From NCBI RefSeq assembly GCF_014842915.1, contig NZ_JACYXI010000007.1, forward strand, positions 1 through 64,000: 64,000 bases of DNA, read 5' to 3'. The notes under the pieces were generated by a model. The model was not told the origin of the DNA and made no database searches. It saw only the letters and a list, made by a program, of their open reading frames with translations. Positions within the stretch are counted from its first letter, which is position 1, and every line of letters begins with the position of its first letter. The position numbers and the translations under genes were made by a program. Positions 35,406 to 43,370 of the stretch are shown piece after piece. Source of the stretch: Roseibium litorale (GTDB lineage Bacteria > Pseudomonadota > Alphaproteobacteria > Rhizobiales > Stappiaceae).

Positions 35406-36584
35406 ATGCGAAATCTTGATGTCCTGATCATCGGCGCCGGGGCCGCCGGCCTCATGTGCGCCATTGAAGCTGCCAAACGCGGCCGGAGCGTGCTGGTCAT
35501 CGACCATGCCCGCAAGGCTGCCGGGAAGATCCGCATCTCCGGCGGCGGGCGGTGCAACTTCACCAATCTGCACGCGACACCGGCCAATTACCTCTCCCAG
35601 AACCCGCGGTTCTGCGTGTCCGCGCTCAAGCGCTACACCCAGCATGATTTTCTTGCGATGGTGGACCGGCACCGGATCCCCTGGCACGAAAAGACCCTTG
35701 GCCAGCTCTTTTGCGACGACAGCGCGCAGGACATCATCTCCATGCTGCTCAGGGAGCTGGAAGCAGCAGGCGGCAAGTTGCAACTGGAGACGAGCGTTGC
35801 AAGCATAGAGAAAACCGGCGGCCGGTTTCACCTCGCCACCAGCAGCGGCGGCATCTCGGCCCAATCTCTCGTGATCGCAACCGGTGGCCCTTCCATTCCG
35901 AAGATGGGTGCAACCGGGTTCGGCTATGAGGTTGCCCGCAAGTTTGACCTGAAGATCGTTCCGCCAAGGGCCGGTCTCGTGCCTCTCACCTTCTCGGATG
36001 CCAATAAGGCGCTTTGCCAGCGGCTCGCAGGCGTGTCGGTCGACGCACTCGTGACTTTCGGCAAGACACAATTCCGGGAAGGCCTGCTCTTCACCCACAG
36101 AGGCCTTTCCGGCCCGTCGATCCTGCAGATTTCGTCCTATTGGCAGGAAGGCAAGCCGCTGACCATTGACCTCAACCCCACTGTGGATGCCTTCGAGGTC
36201 CTGAGACACGCCCGGACCCAGTCACCGCGCCAGGACCTCAAGACCGCCCTCGCCCAGGTTCTGCCTTCCCGGGTCGCAGAAGAATTCTCGAAGGAGTTCA
36301 ACTTCTCAGGACGGCTTGCCGATCAGTCCGACAAGAAACTTCGCCATGCAGCCGACCACGTGAACCGGTGGCAGGTGCTGCCTGCGGGCACGGAAGGATA
36401 CCGCACTGCGGAAGTCGCGCTTGGCGGCGTCGACACGGATGAACTCTCCTCCAAGACCATGGAAGCCAAGTCGGTGCCGGGCCTTTTCTTCATTGGGGAA
36501 GTTGTTGATGTAACGGGGCATCTCGGCGGCTTCAACTTCCAATGGGCGTGGTCGTCCGGTTGGGCAGCGGGACAGGCCATCTGA
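35406..36584 (+). CDS. HI0933-family FAD-dependent oxidoreductase (second copy)
   Basis: 392 residues. GxGxxG at the start (VLIIGAGAAGLMCAIEAAKRG), the family motif KIRISGGGRCNFTNLH, and the C-terminal FAD site FFIGEVVDVTGHLGGFNFQWAWSSGWAAG. This is the YhiN/HI0933 (TIGR00275) branch; the window also carries the TIGR03862-like branch at 14607. The function is unsettled; members are soluble flavoproteins. It starts 24 bases after the bet terminator, so it has its own promoter or readthrough. Confidence 0.88.
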   Translation: MRNLDVLIIGAGAAGLMCAIEAAKRGRSVLVIDHARKAAGKIRISGGGRCNFTNLHATPANYLSQNPRFCVSALKRYTQHDFLAMVDRHRIPWHEKTLGQLFCDDSAQDIISMLLRELEAAGGKLQLETSVASIEKTGGRFHLATSSGGISAQSLVIATGGPSIPKMGATGFGYEVARKFDLKIVPPRAGLVPLTFSDANKALCQRLAGVSVDALVTFGKTQFREGLLFTHRGLSGPSILQISSYWQEGKPLTIDLNPTVDAFEVLRHARTQSPRQDLKTALAQVLPSRVAEEFSKEFNFSGRLADQSDKKLRHAADHVNRWQVLPAGTEGYRTAEVALGGVDTDELSSKTMEAKSVPGLFFIGEVVDVTGHLGGFNFQWAWSSGWAAGQAI

Positions 36585-36646
36585 TCTGGATACCCGACCG
36601 TAAGCATTAATTTGCTGCCCTGCACACAAAATGATGACCGCCCATC

Positions 36647-36670
36647 TTTTGGCGCTATACTGCGCCAAAA
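36647..36670. promoter_or_regulatory. Dyad overlapping a -10 element upstream of the LacI-type regulator
   Basis: TTTTGGCGC-TATACT-GCGCCAAAA, perfect 9-base arms. The 6-base spacer reads TATACT, a good -10 hexamer, 12 bases before the ribosome site. A repressor bound here would block its own promoter. Confidence 0.6.
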
Positions 36671-36681
36671 CTGGAGGAAAC

Positions 36682-37719
36682 ATGCGGCGGGTTACAATTC
36701 ATGATGTAGCCGATAAGGCAGGCGTCAGTCTTGCCACCGTGGACCGGGTCCTGAATGGCCGTCCGGGTGTGCGCAAGGTCACTATAGAGCGGGTGCAAGC
36801 CGCGGTCCGTGACCTCAACTACGAGCCTGATGCCTTCGCTGCGGGGCTTGCGAAGAAACGCAACTACCGTTTGCACTTTCTGATCCCGAACGGTCCCAAC
36901 GCCTTCATGGAAGACCTGAGCCGTGAAGCCCGCGATTTCGCCTCCACGTTGATGCGGGAACGGGTGAGTGTTCACATTGAACCCATCGACGCCTTCGATG
37001 CCCACCGCGTCACGGGAACACTTGCTGTTCTGGACAAGTCGGTGTGCGATGGAGTGGCCGTGGTCGCGCCGTCTTTTCCGGAAGTCAGGGCCGCCATCGA
37101 CCGGCTGCAAGACCGCGGCGTGCATGTGGTCACGCTGGTGTCCGATCACCCAGCCTCCACCCGCCGACACTTCGTCGGCATCGACAACGTGGCTGCGGGC
37201 CGCGTTGCCGGGCGCCTGCTCGGCCGGTTTCTGCCCAAAGAGCCTGCCAAGATCGCCTTCATTGCCGGGTCCCTCGGCCTGCGGGATCACGCGGACCGGT
37301 ATGCCGGTTGTACTCAGGTCCTCGATAACGAGTTCCCGCATCTGGAACTATTGAAGGTGCGGGAAGGCCGCGACGACAACGGCAAGAACCACGATATTGC
37401 CCTAAAGCTGCTGAAGGAACACCCCGATCTGGCCGGGCTCTATAACATCGGAGCAGGCAACCGCGGCCTCATCGCGGCTATTGAAGAAACCCGCAGGGGC
37501 GCTGGCCTGACCTTCATTGGTCATGAGCTGACCCCCTACACCCGCACCGCCCTTCAGAACGGCACGATGGATGCCCTGATTGCCCAGGATCCCGGCCATG
37601 AAGTGCGCAGTGCCATCCGGGTTCTGAAGGCGCTTTGCGATGGCGCACCGATCGTCGAAGGCCAAGAGCGGATCGGCATCGACATATTTCTGAAGGACAA
37701 CCTTCCAGATCTCGCTTAA
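36682..37719 (+). CDS. LacI-family transcriptional regulator
   Basis: 345 residues. N-terminal LacI HTH (RVTIHDVADKAGVSLATVDRVLNGRPGVRKVTIERVQAAVRDLNY) and a periplasmic-binding-protein-like sensor domain (YRLHFLIPNGPNAFMEDL ... VGIDNVAAGRVAGRLLGRFL). The start at 36682 follows GGAGG. It probably represses itself through the dyad at 36647 and the GH43 gene 80 bases downstream; the effector is likely a pentose or oligosaccharide, inferred only from that neighbour. Confidence 0.9.
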   Translation: MRRVTIHDVADKAGVSLATVDRVLNGRPGVRKVTIERVQAAVRDLNYEPDAFAAGLAKKRNYRLHFLIPNGPNAFMEDLSREARDFASTLMRERVSVHIEPIDAFDAHRVTGTLAVLDKSVCDGVAVVAPSFPEVRAAIDRLQDRGVHVVTLVSDHPASTRRHFVGIDNVAAGRVAGRLLGRFLPKEPAKIAFIAGSLGLRDHADRYAGCTQVLDNEFPHLELLKVREGRDDNGKNHDIALKLLKEHPDLAGLYNIGAGNRGLIAAIEETRRGAGLTFIGHELTPYTRTALQNGTMDALIAQDPGHEVRSAIRVLKALCDGAPIVEGQERIGIDIFLKDNLPDLA

Positions 37720-37799
37720 GCTGCGCTCCCGGAAGGCAATCCAGCAAAAGCTGTGGAGAACGGCAGGGCAAACGCCCTGATGGGAGGAACTGACTAAAA

Positions 37800-39410
37800 A
37801 TGAGTAACGCACCTCAGATGCTTCGCAATCCGATCCTGCCCGGCTTCAATCCGGATCCATCGATCTGCAGGGTTGGTGAGGATTATTACATCGCGACCTC
37901 AACCTTCGAATGGTTTCCGGGAGTGCAGATCCACCATTCGCGGGATCTCGTGAACTGGCAGCTGGCCGCGCGGCCGCTCACCCGGGCAAGTCAGCTCGAC
38001 ATGCGCGGCAACCCGGACAATTGCGGCATATGGGCCCCCTGCCTGACCTTTGCGGACGGTTTGTTCTGGCTGGTCTACACGGATGTGAAACGCAACGAGG
38101 GCAACTTCAAGGACACGCACAACTATATTGTGACCGCCCCGCGCATCGAAGGCCCCTGGTCCGATCCGGTACGGGTGAACTCCTCCGGCTTCGATCCTTC
38201 GCTTTTTCATGACGATGATGGCCGCAAGTGGTTCGTCAACATGGTCTGGGATCAGCGCAAGATGCCGACCGCCTTTGCCGGTATTTTGCTGCAGGAGTAC
38301 GACCCCGTTGAAAAGCGCCTGACGGGCCCGGTGCGCAACATCTTCAAGGGCACGGAGCGTGGTCTGGTGGAAGGACCGCATCTCTACAAACGGAACGGCT
38401 ACTATTACCTGCTGACCGCGGAAGGCGGCACCGGCTACCGTCATGCGGTCACACTTGCCCGCTCCAAACGGCTGACCGGCCCTTATGAGGTGCATCCGGA
38501 CAAACACGTGGTTTCCTCCCTGACCTTCCCGGACAATCCTATCCAGCGGGCCGGCCATGGCGATATTGTCGAGACCCAGACCGGGGAGACCTATCTGGTG
38601 CATCTCATGGGCCGTCCGGTGCCGGGTCTGAACCGTTGCCAGATGGGACGGGAAACCGCGATCCAGAAATGTGTCTGGGGCGAAGACGGCTGGCTGAGGC
38701 TTGAAGGCACACCGCTGGAACCACAGCAGACCGTCAAGGCCCCCGGTTTGCCGCTCCACCCCTTTCCGGCGGAGCCGGTCCGGCAGGACTTTGATGACGG
38801 GAAACTGCCTTCCGCGTTTCAGTGGCTGCGCTCTCCCGAACCGAAGCGGCTCTTTTCCAACACCGCCCGTAAGGGGCACTTGCGGCTTTTCGGGCGGGAA
38901 TCGCTTGGAAGCTATTTCGAGCAAGCGCTCGTGGCCCGGCGACAGACCCATTATCACTATCAGGCAGAAACCAGCGTCGATTGCGATCCGGAGACCTTCC
39001 AGCAAACAGCCGGGCTGATCGCCTATTACGGCCGGTTCCAGTTCTTCTATCTGGCCGTCAGCTGGGGCGAGAAAATCGGCAAATGCCTGACCATGATGGC
39101 CTGTCCCGGAAGCTTTCCCTCGGGCGACCTCACCTTCCCCCTCGATACACCTGTTCCCCTTTCCTCAAGCGGACCGGTTCGCATGCGAGTGGAAACGGAA
39201 GGCCTGGCGCTGCGTTTCAGCTATGCCGAGGATGGCGGCGGCTGGACCCGCATCGGCCCCGTTTTTGACGCAACGGTCCTTTCGGACGAAGCCGGGCGGG
39301 GTGAACACGGTAATTTTACCGGCGCTTTTGTCGGCATGCATGCCATGGACCTGACAGGACAGGCCTGGGTCGCGGACTTTGATTACTTCGCCTATCAGGA
39401 TCTACCCTAG
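37800..39410 (+). CDS. GH43 beta-xylosidase / alpha-L-arabinofuranosidase type
   Basis: 536 residues, the two-domain layout of GH43 subfamily 11-like beta-xylosidases. The N-terminal five-bladed propeller has the general base D19 (NPDPSICR), the pKa modulator D132 (GFDPSLFHD) and the general acid E191 (VEGPHLYK); a C-terminal beta-sandwich follows from about 320. No signal peptide, so it acts on imported oligosaccharides in the cytoplasm. GGGAGG precedes the ATG, with a CAGGGC-AAAC-GCCCTG stem just upstream (37764-37779). It lies directly after the LacI regulator; no sugar transporter is adjacent. Confidence 0.92.
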   Translation: MSNAPQMLRNPILPGFNPDPSICRVGEDYYIATSTFEWFPGVQIHHSRDLVNWQLAARPLTRASQLDMRGNPDNCGIWAPCLTFADGLFWLVYTDVKRNEGNFKDTHNYIVTAPRIEGPWSDPVRVNSSGFDPSLFHDDDGRKWFVNMVWDQRKMPTAFAGILLQEYDPVEKRLTGPVRNIFKGTERGLVEGPHLYKRNGYYYLLTAEGGTGYRHAVTLARSKRLTGPYEVHPDKHVVSSLTFPDNPIQRAGHGDIVETQTGETYLVHLMGRPVPGLNRCQMGRETAIQKCVWGEDGWLRLEGTPLEPQQTVKAPGLPLHPFPAEPVRQDFDDGKLPSAFQWLRSPEPKRLFSNTARKGHLRLFGRESLGSYFEQALVARRQTHYHYQAETSVDCDPETFQQTAGLIAYYGRFQFFYLAVSWGEKIGKCLTMMACPGSFPSGDLTFPLDTPVPLSSSGPVRMRVETEGLALRFSYAEDGGGWTRIGPVFDATVLSDEAGRGEHGNFTGAFVGMHAMDLTGQAWVADFDYFAYQDLP

Positions 39411-39519
39411 CGGAATCATGACCTAATTGCCGTTTGACGCTTCGTCCTCCGTGAAAACCAGATTATAAAACTCACATATTCCCGTTGACGCGGGGGACGG
39501 GACACCGCATATCTAGATC

Positions 39520-39981
39520 ATGCGCCTGACACAACAAACCAATTACGCGGTTCGTGCGCTGATGTACTGCGCCGCGAACCCGGAGCGTCCCAGCAAAGTC
39601 GCGGATATCGCGGCCAGCTTCGACATGTCTGAAACCCACCTGTTCAAGATCATGAAGGTTCTGGTCGATGCAAATCTGATCAAGACTATTCGTGGCCGGA
39701 ACGGCGGGGTAATGCTTGCCCGGCCGCCTGAGACGATCACCGTCGGTGAAGTTGTCCGGGCTGCGGAGGAAAGCTTCCTTCTGGCCGAATGTTTCGATTC
39801 GGGCCGGACCGACTGCCCACTGATCACCTCTTGCGGCTTCAACGGCATCCTTCATGAGGCTCTGGAAGCCTTTATGGACGTGCTCGACACCAAGACCATT
39901 GGCGACCTGTCCGAGGACCGCCCGTCCCTTCGCCATCTGCTGAAGATCGACGAGAAGTTTCCGGTCGCTGCCGCCAGCTGA
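39520..39981 (+). CDS. rirA: Rrf2-family iron regulator RirA
   Basis: 153 residues. It starts MRLTQQTNYAVRALMYCAANP, the RirA-type Rrf2 winged HTH, with IRGRNGGVMLARPP as the wing. The three [4Fe-4S]-ligand cysteines are at 91, 99 and 105, exactly the positions known for rhizobial RirA. Under iron sufficiency it represses iron uptake through IRO boxes (TGA-N9-TCA). Such a box-like site lies upstream of the next gene, hemP. The C-terminus is shorter than in rhizobial RirA. A terminator separates it from hemP. Confidence 0.9.
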   Translation: MRLTQQTNYAVRALMYCAANPERPSKVADIAASFDMSETHLFKIMKVLVDANLIKTIRGRNGGVMLARPPETITVGEVVRAAEESFLLAECFDSGRTDCPLITSCGFNGILHEALEAFMDVLDTKTIGDLSEDRPSLRHLLKIDEKFPVAAAS

Positions 39982-40060
39982 CGCATTGGACTGAAACACC
40001 GGCCCGGGTCAGGCCAGCCGGTGCTTCAGTGCGTTCTGACTTTCCGATCTGATTATCAAA

Positions 40061-40095
40061 AAAAGCCCCGGCGCCATCGGCACCGGGGCTTTTTG
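40061..40095 (+). terminator. Terminator of rirA
   Basis: AAAAGCCCCGG / CCGGGGCTTTT around a GCGCC-ATC-GGCAC inner stem, with T runs on both strands; 80 bases after rirA. Confidence 0.85.
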
Positions 40096-40280
40096 TTACT
40101 GTCGTGGTGTTTGCCGCGACCACGTCGCGTGCCCTGTGAAATGGCCTGGCTGGCTGACCGCTGAGGGAGAGGAGAGGGCGGTTGGCTTGCCGGACATTCT
40201 AGCACTGGGCTAGCCCGCTGCAGGGATCCGGAGGACGCGATTTCCGAACCGCTGCAGATCAGGCATTGCCTTCATACTTA

Positions 40281-40344
40281 AACTTGAGTATCAGTGTCAA
40301 CAATAAATGTTGAGTTTCATACTCAAGTTCAAAATCATTCCAAA
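40281..40344 (+). promoter_or_regulatory. hemP upstream iron-control region (IRO-like and ICE-like sites)
   Basis: Perfect 11-bp inverted repeat AACTTGAGTAT (40281-40291) / ATACTCAAGTT (40319-40329). Overlapping its left arm, TGA-N9-TCA (40285-40299) fits the RirA IRO pattern; from its right end, TTCAAAA-TCA-TTCCAAA (40328-40344) fits the Irr box (arms 5/7 and 6/7). All lie within 90 bases of the hemP start. Confidence 0.5.
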
Positions 40345-40366
40345 CTAGCGACTGAAGGCTCGAGAA

Positions 40367-40567
40367 ATGCAGATGTCCAACATACGGCGTGACAAGCTGA
40401 CCCTGTCCCTGAACCGGCCGGGGTCCTCTCAGGAAGAAGGGTCAAAGGACCTGGTTCTTGATACCAAATCGCTGTTCAGGGGCAAACGCGAGCTGAAGAT
40501 CCAGCACAATGAAGAGACCTACCGCCTGACGATCACCAAGCTGGGCAAGCTGATTTTGACGAAGTGA
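40367..40567 (+). CDS. hemP: Hemin uptake protein HemP / HmuP
   Basis: 66 residues. The C-terminal half matches the HemP family (LDTKSLFRGKRELKIQHNEETYRLTITKLGKLILTK). In Bradyrhizobium and Sinorhizobium the homologue HmuP is a small co-activator working with Irr for heme-receptor expression, so a regulatory rather than transport role is likely. Two in-frame ATGs (40367 and 40373) are possible; GAAGG lies 8 bases before the first. No heme receptor or transporter gene is adjacent. Confidence 0.85.
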   Translation: MQMSNIRRDKLTLSLNRPGSSQEEGSKDLVLDTKSLFRGKRELKIQHNEETYRLTITKLGKLILTK

Positions 40568-40725
40568 GTAAAACCGTGGAGCTTGGTCTCGTCCAAATGG
40601 GGGACCATGAACACCATTGGGTGTTCAAAAAAACCACCCGCCGCGCCTTCCCGGACGAAGCGCAGCGAAGATCCGGGATTTCATTTTCTCCGGCAAATTG
40701 CGATGCTCCCTAAAACAGGTCCCGG

Positions 40726-40997
40726 CTTAGGGTGTGGACTCATAAATTTGGAGGCAATGGTTTGAGCGAATTTGTTTGGATACAAGGCGCAAGGCTGCAG
40801 GAAGCCTTATGGCTTTCAAAGGCTTGCAACGCTGTAGCCGGACGAATTCGCCAAATCCTTGCCGGACGCGCAACTGGCTGTGAAAGGCGGCGTTGAGCGT
40901 CTCAACCGGGCAAAAAGCCCGCTTTTCGCCACTCGCCTTGCCTTTCGGTGCCAGTTGACGCGCCATTACCTGCAAATTTATGGGTCCACACCCTAAG
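40726..40997. mobile_element. Non-autonomous MITE-like element with 25-bp terminal inverted repeats
   Basis: Left end 40726-40750 (starting CTTAGGGTGTGGAC) and right end 40973-40997 are inverted repeats with one mismatch in 25 bases. The 222-base interior has no transposase; the only long frame crosses both ends. A TA dinucleotide at each end (CT-TA-GGG and CCC-TA-AG) could be the target duplication. Length and structure fit a MITE mobilised by an IS5-like transposase elsewhere; that family link is inference. Confidence 0.75.
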
Positions 40998-41040
40998 GCC
41001 AGGACAGCGCGGGGCGATCTGCAAATAAGCTTCATTTCAA

Positions 41041-41070
41041 TAAAAAACCGGCGGTCTCTGGCCGCCGGTT
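41041..41070 (-). terminator. Terminator of the kyn-liv operon
   Basis: AACCGGCGG (41046-41054) / CCGCCGGTT (41062-41070), followed on the minus strand by TTTTTTATT, 29 bases past the binding-protein stop. Confidence 0.88.
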
Positions 41071-41098
41071 TCGCGTTTCAGAACAACGCTGGTCCTGA

Positions 41099-42301
41099 TC
41101 ACTTCATTTCGGTCACGACTTCAAAGCCGTTCGCACCAACCTTGAACAGGGAGTAAGCGCCCGGAACGTCGCCTGCCTGATCGAAGTTCAGATCGCCAGC
41201 GGCGCCCTTGTAATCGATCGCCTTGCCAGCTGCGATCAGCTCCTTGGCCTTCTTCCACTCGCCCGGCAGGATGGCTTCGCCTTCGCCGCTGGAGACAGCG
41301 CGCAGAGCCGCCGGAATGCCTGCCTTGTCGCCGCCGGCCTTTTCCACGGCCAAAGCCAGCAGGAAGGCAGCGTCGTAGGAGGTGGTGACGAAGATCGCAT
41401 CCGGGTCGCCGCCGGCAGCCTTGAAGGCGTCGTTGAAGACGTTCAGGGCATCAGACTTCTCGCCAACCGGAGAGGAGGCGTAGAAGGTGGTGAGGTTCTC
41501 AGCGCCGAGTTCCTTGATCGGAGCATCGGACTTCATGCCATCGCCGCCGATGAACTTCTCGAAGAAGCCGTTTTCCAGCGCCTGACGCAGCAGGGTAAGA
41601 CCGGTGCCATCGCCGTAGTCGAAGATCACCAGCGTGTCCGCGCCGCCAGCGGCCAGTTCGGCGAGGTTCGACCGGTAAGAAGCCTTGCCGTCTTCATGGG
41701 CTGCAAAGCCTGCGATCTCGCCGCCCTGCGCTTCGAACTCGGACTTGAAGGCATTGGCAAGGCCCGTGCCGTAATCGTTGTTGATATAGGCAACCGCAAC
41801 CTTCGAATAGCCTTCGGCCTTCAGGGTACGGGCCAGAGCACGGCCCTGGAAGTCGTCGGACGGAACCGTGCGGAACACGGTGTCATTGTCGGCAAGGCCG
41901 GTGATTTCCGGCGAGGTGCCGGACGGGGTCACGATGGTGACGCCAGCCGGAATGGTCACGGAACCGGCAGCAGCCAGCACGGCGCCCGAGCAATGCGGGC
42001 CGACAATCGCGGTTACGCCTTCGATGTTCACAGCCTTGGTGGCCGCATCGGTGCCGCCCTGCGGGCTGCAGGCGCTGTCGCCCACGACGCCGATGATCTT
42101 CTGACCATCCAGAACGCCGCCCTGCTCATTGACCTGCTGGAAAGCAAGCTGAGCAGAATCGATCATGGCCGGAGCCATGGCCGCGATCGGGCCGGAGACA
42201 CCGCCAAGCAGGCCGATCTTGACGTCGGCATGGGCCGGGGCACCGGCCAGAGCCGTTGCTGCAAGCAGGCCACCTGCCAGCGCAAAGAACTTGGACTTCA
42301 T
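41099..42301 (-). CDS. Liv-type amino acid ABC transporter substrate-binding protein
   Basis: 400 residues. Sec signal (cleavage near AHA-D, about 25), then a type I periplasmic-binding fold (VKIGLLGGVSGPIAAMAPAMIDSAQLAFQQVNEQGGV). The family binds branched-chain and other amino acids and amides. Last gene of livG-F-H-M and this protein; upstream lie the kynurenine-pathway genes, so tryptophan, kynurenine or another aromatic amino acid is a plausible ligand. The start at 42301 follows GGAGGT. Confidence 0.9.
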   Translation of the reverse strand: MKSKFFALAGGLLAATALAGAPAHADVKIGLLGGVSGPIAAMAPAMIDSAQLAFQQVNEQGGVLDGQKIIGVVGDSACSPQGGTDAATKAVNIEGVTAIVGPHCSGAVLAAAGSVTIPAGVTIVTPSGTSPEITGLADNDTVFRTVPSDDFQGRALARTLKAEGYSKVAVAYINNDYGTGLANAFKSEFEAQGGEIAGFAAHEDGKASYRSNLAELAAGGADTLVIFDYGDGTGLTLLRQALENGFFEKFIGGDGMKSDAPIKELGAENLTTFYASSPVGEKSDALNVFNDAFKAAGGDPDAIFVTTSYDAAFLLALAVEKAGGDKAGIPAALRAVSSGEGEAILPGEWKKAKELIAAGKAIDYKGAAGDLNFDQAGDVPGAYSLFKVGANGFEVVTEMK

Positions 42302-42389
42302 AAAACTACCTCCACTCATCGCCGGGCGGATGCCCGGGAAACTCTTTGTCGTTGACCGTCCGGCGCATTTGGCTGCGCCGGAAGAAACA

Positions 42390-43358
42390 TCAGTCTTTTT
42401 CCTGTGCCGGTTCCTGGGCAGGCCGGCTCTCGCCCCGCGTCGGCTCCGGCAGAATGCCTTCCGGGCGGAACCGCAGAACCAGCTGCAGCATCAGGCCGAT
42501 CAGGAACAGGCGGATGTATTTCGCCTTGATTGCATATTCGGCCGGAAGCTGGTCGGTTGCAATCTCGGACATTGACCAGATGATCCATACAACCGCAGCC
42601 CCGAGAATGGCGCCCTTGTTGTTCCCCTGCCCGCCCAGGATCAGCATGATCCAGACGAGGAAGGTCGCAACCATCGGGTCAATGGCCTCCGGCGTGATCG
42701 ACCGGTTGAAATGGGCAAATAGCGCTCCGCCAAGACCCATCAATGCAGCCCCGAACATGAAGGCTTCGAGACGACGCCCTTCGATGTTCTTGCCCATGGC
42801 CCGGGCGGCCAGTTCATTGTCCCGAATCGCCCGCATCATCCGCCCCCAGGGCGCGTTGAACTGCCGCTGAACCAGGAAATAGCAAACACCCAGACACAGG
42901 ATGACAATTGACAGATAGGCTGCCTGGGACTGCACATAAGGCAGATCACCGAAGGGACGCGGGATGCTGGTGATGCCGCGGGCGCTGTTGGTAAGCGTCT
43001 CTTCGGACTTGATCACCAGCCGGATGATCTCCGCAACGCCGATGGTGGCGATCGCGAGATAATCCGAGCGGAAGCGCAGGCAGATCTTGCCAATCGGCCA
43101 GGCAATCAGCCCGGCGGCAACCATGGCCCCAGCCCAGCCGACGAAGAACGGCATCTCAAACCCTCCAAGCCGCCCGTCCGCATGAGGCGACGTGAGGATG
43201 GCAGAGGTATAGGCGCCAACAGCGAAAAAACCCGCGATCCCAGCGTTGAAGAGGCCTGCAAAGCCCCATTGAATATTCAGCCCCAGCGCCAGAAGCGCAT
43301 AAATGCCGATGAAGATGCCCATGAACAGGGCGTAGTTGGCAAGACCGATCAGTTCCAT
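42390..43358 (-). CDS. Liv-type ABC transporter permease (LivM)
   Basis: 322 residues, about eight to nine membrane segments, LivM family (LGLNIQWGFAGLFNAGIAGFFAVGAYTSAILTSP; EETLTNSARGITSIPRP; MRAIRDNELAARAMGKNIEGRRLEAF is the ATPase-contact loop). It forms the translocation path with the LivH-like permease encoded 12 bases upstream. The C-terminal tail is proline/glutamate-rich. Confidence 0.92.
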   Translation of the reverse strand: MELIGLANYALFMGIFIGIYALLALGLNIQWGFAGLFNAGIAGFFAVGAYTSAILTSPHADGRLGGFEMPFFVGWAGAMVAAGLIAWPIGKICLRFRSDYLAIATIGVAEIIRLVIKSEETLTNSARGITSIPRPFGDLPYVQSQAAYLSIVILCLGVCYFLVQRQFNAPWGRMMRAIRDNELAARAMGKNIEGRRLEAFMFGAALMGLGGALFAHFNRSITPEAIDPMVATFLVWIMLILGGQGNNKGAILGAAVVWIIWSMSEIATDQLPAEYAIKAKYIRLFLIGLMLQLVLRFRPEGILPEPTRGESRPAQEPAQEKD

Positions 43359-43370
43359 CGCCGTGCCTCC

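Larger units (their letters stand above)
40568..41098. other. Non-coding stretch with a MITE
   Basis: The first 150 bases after hemP contain nothing recognisable apart from a CCCGGACGAAGCGCAGCGAA patch that resembles dispersed repeat sequence; the middle is the MITE (40726-40997), and the right end is the livK terminator. Confidence 0.5.

Noticed and set aside
40727..41035. A 102-codon minus-strand frame across the MITE
   Set aside because: It is encoded by both terminal repeats and the interior of a non-coding element and matches no transposase family I know.
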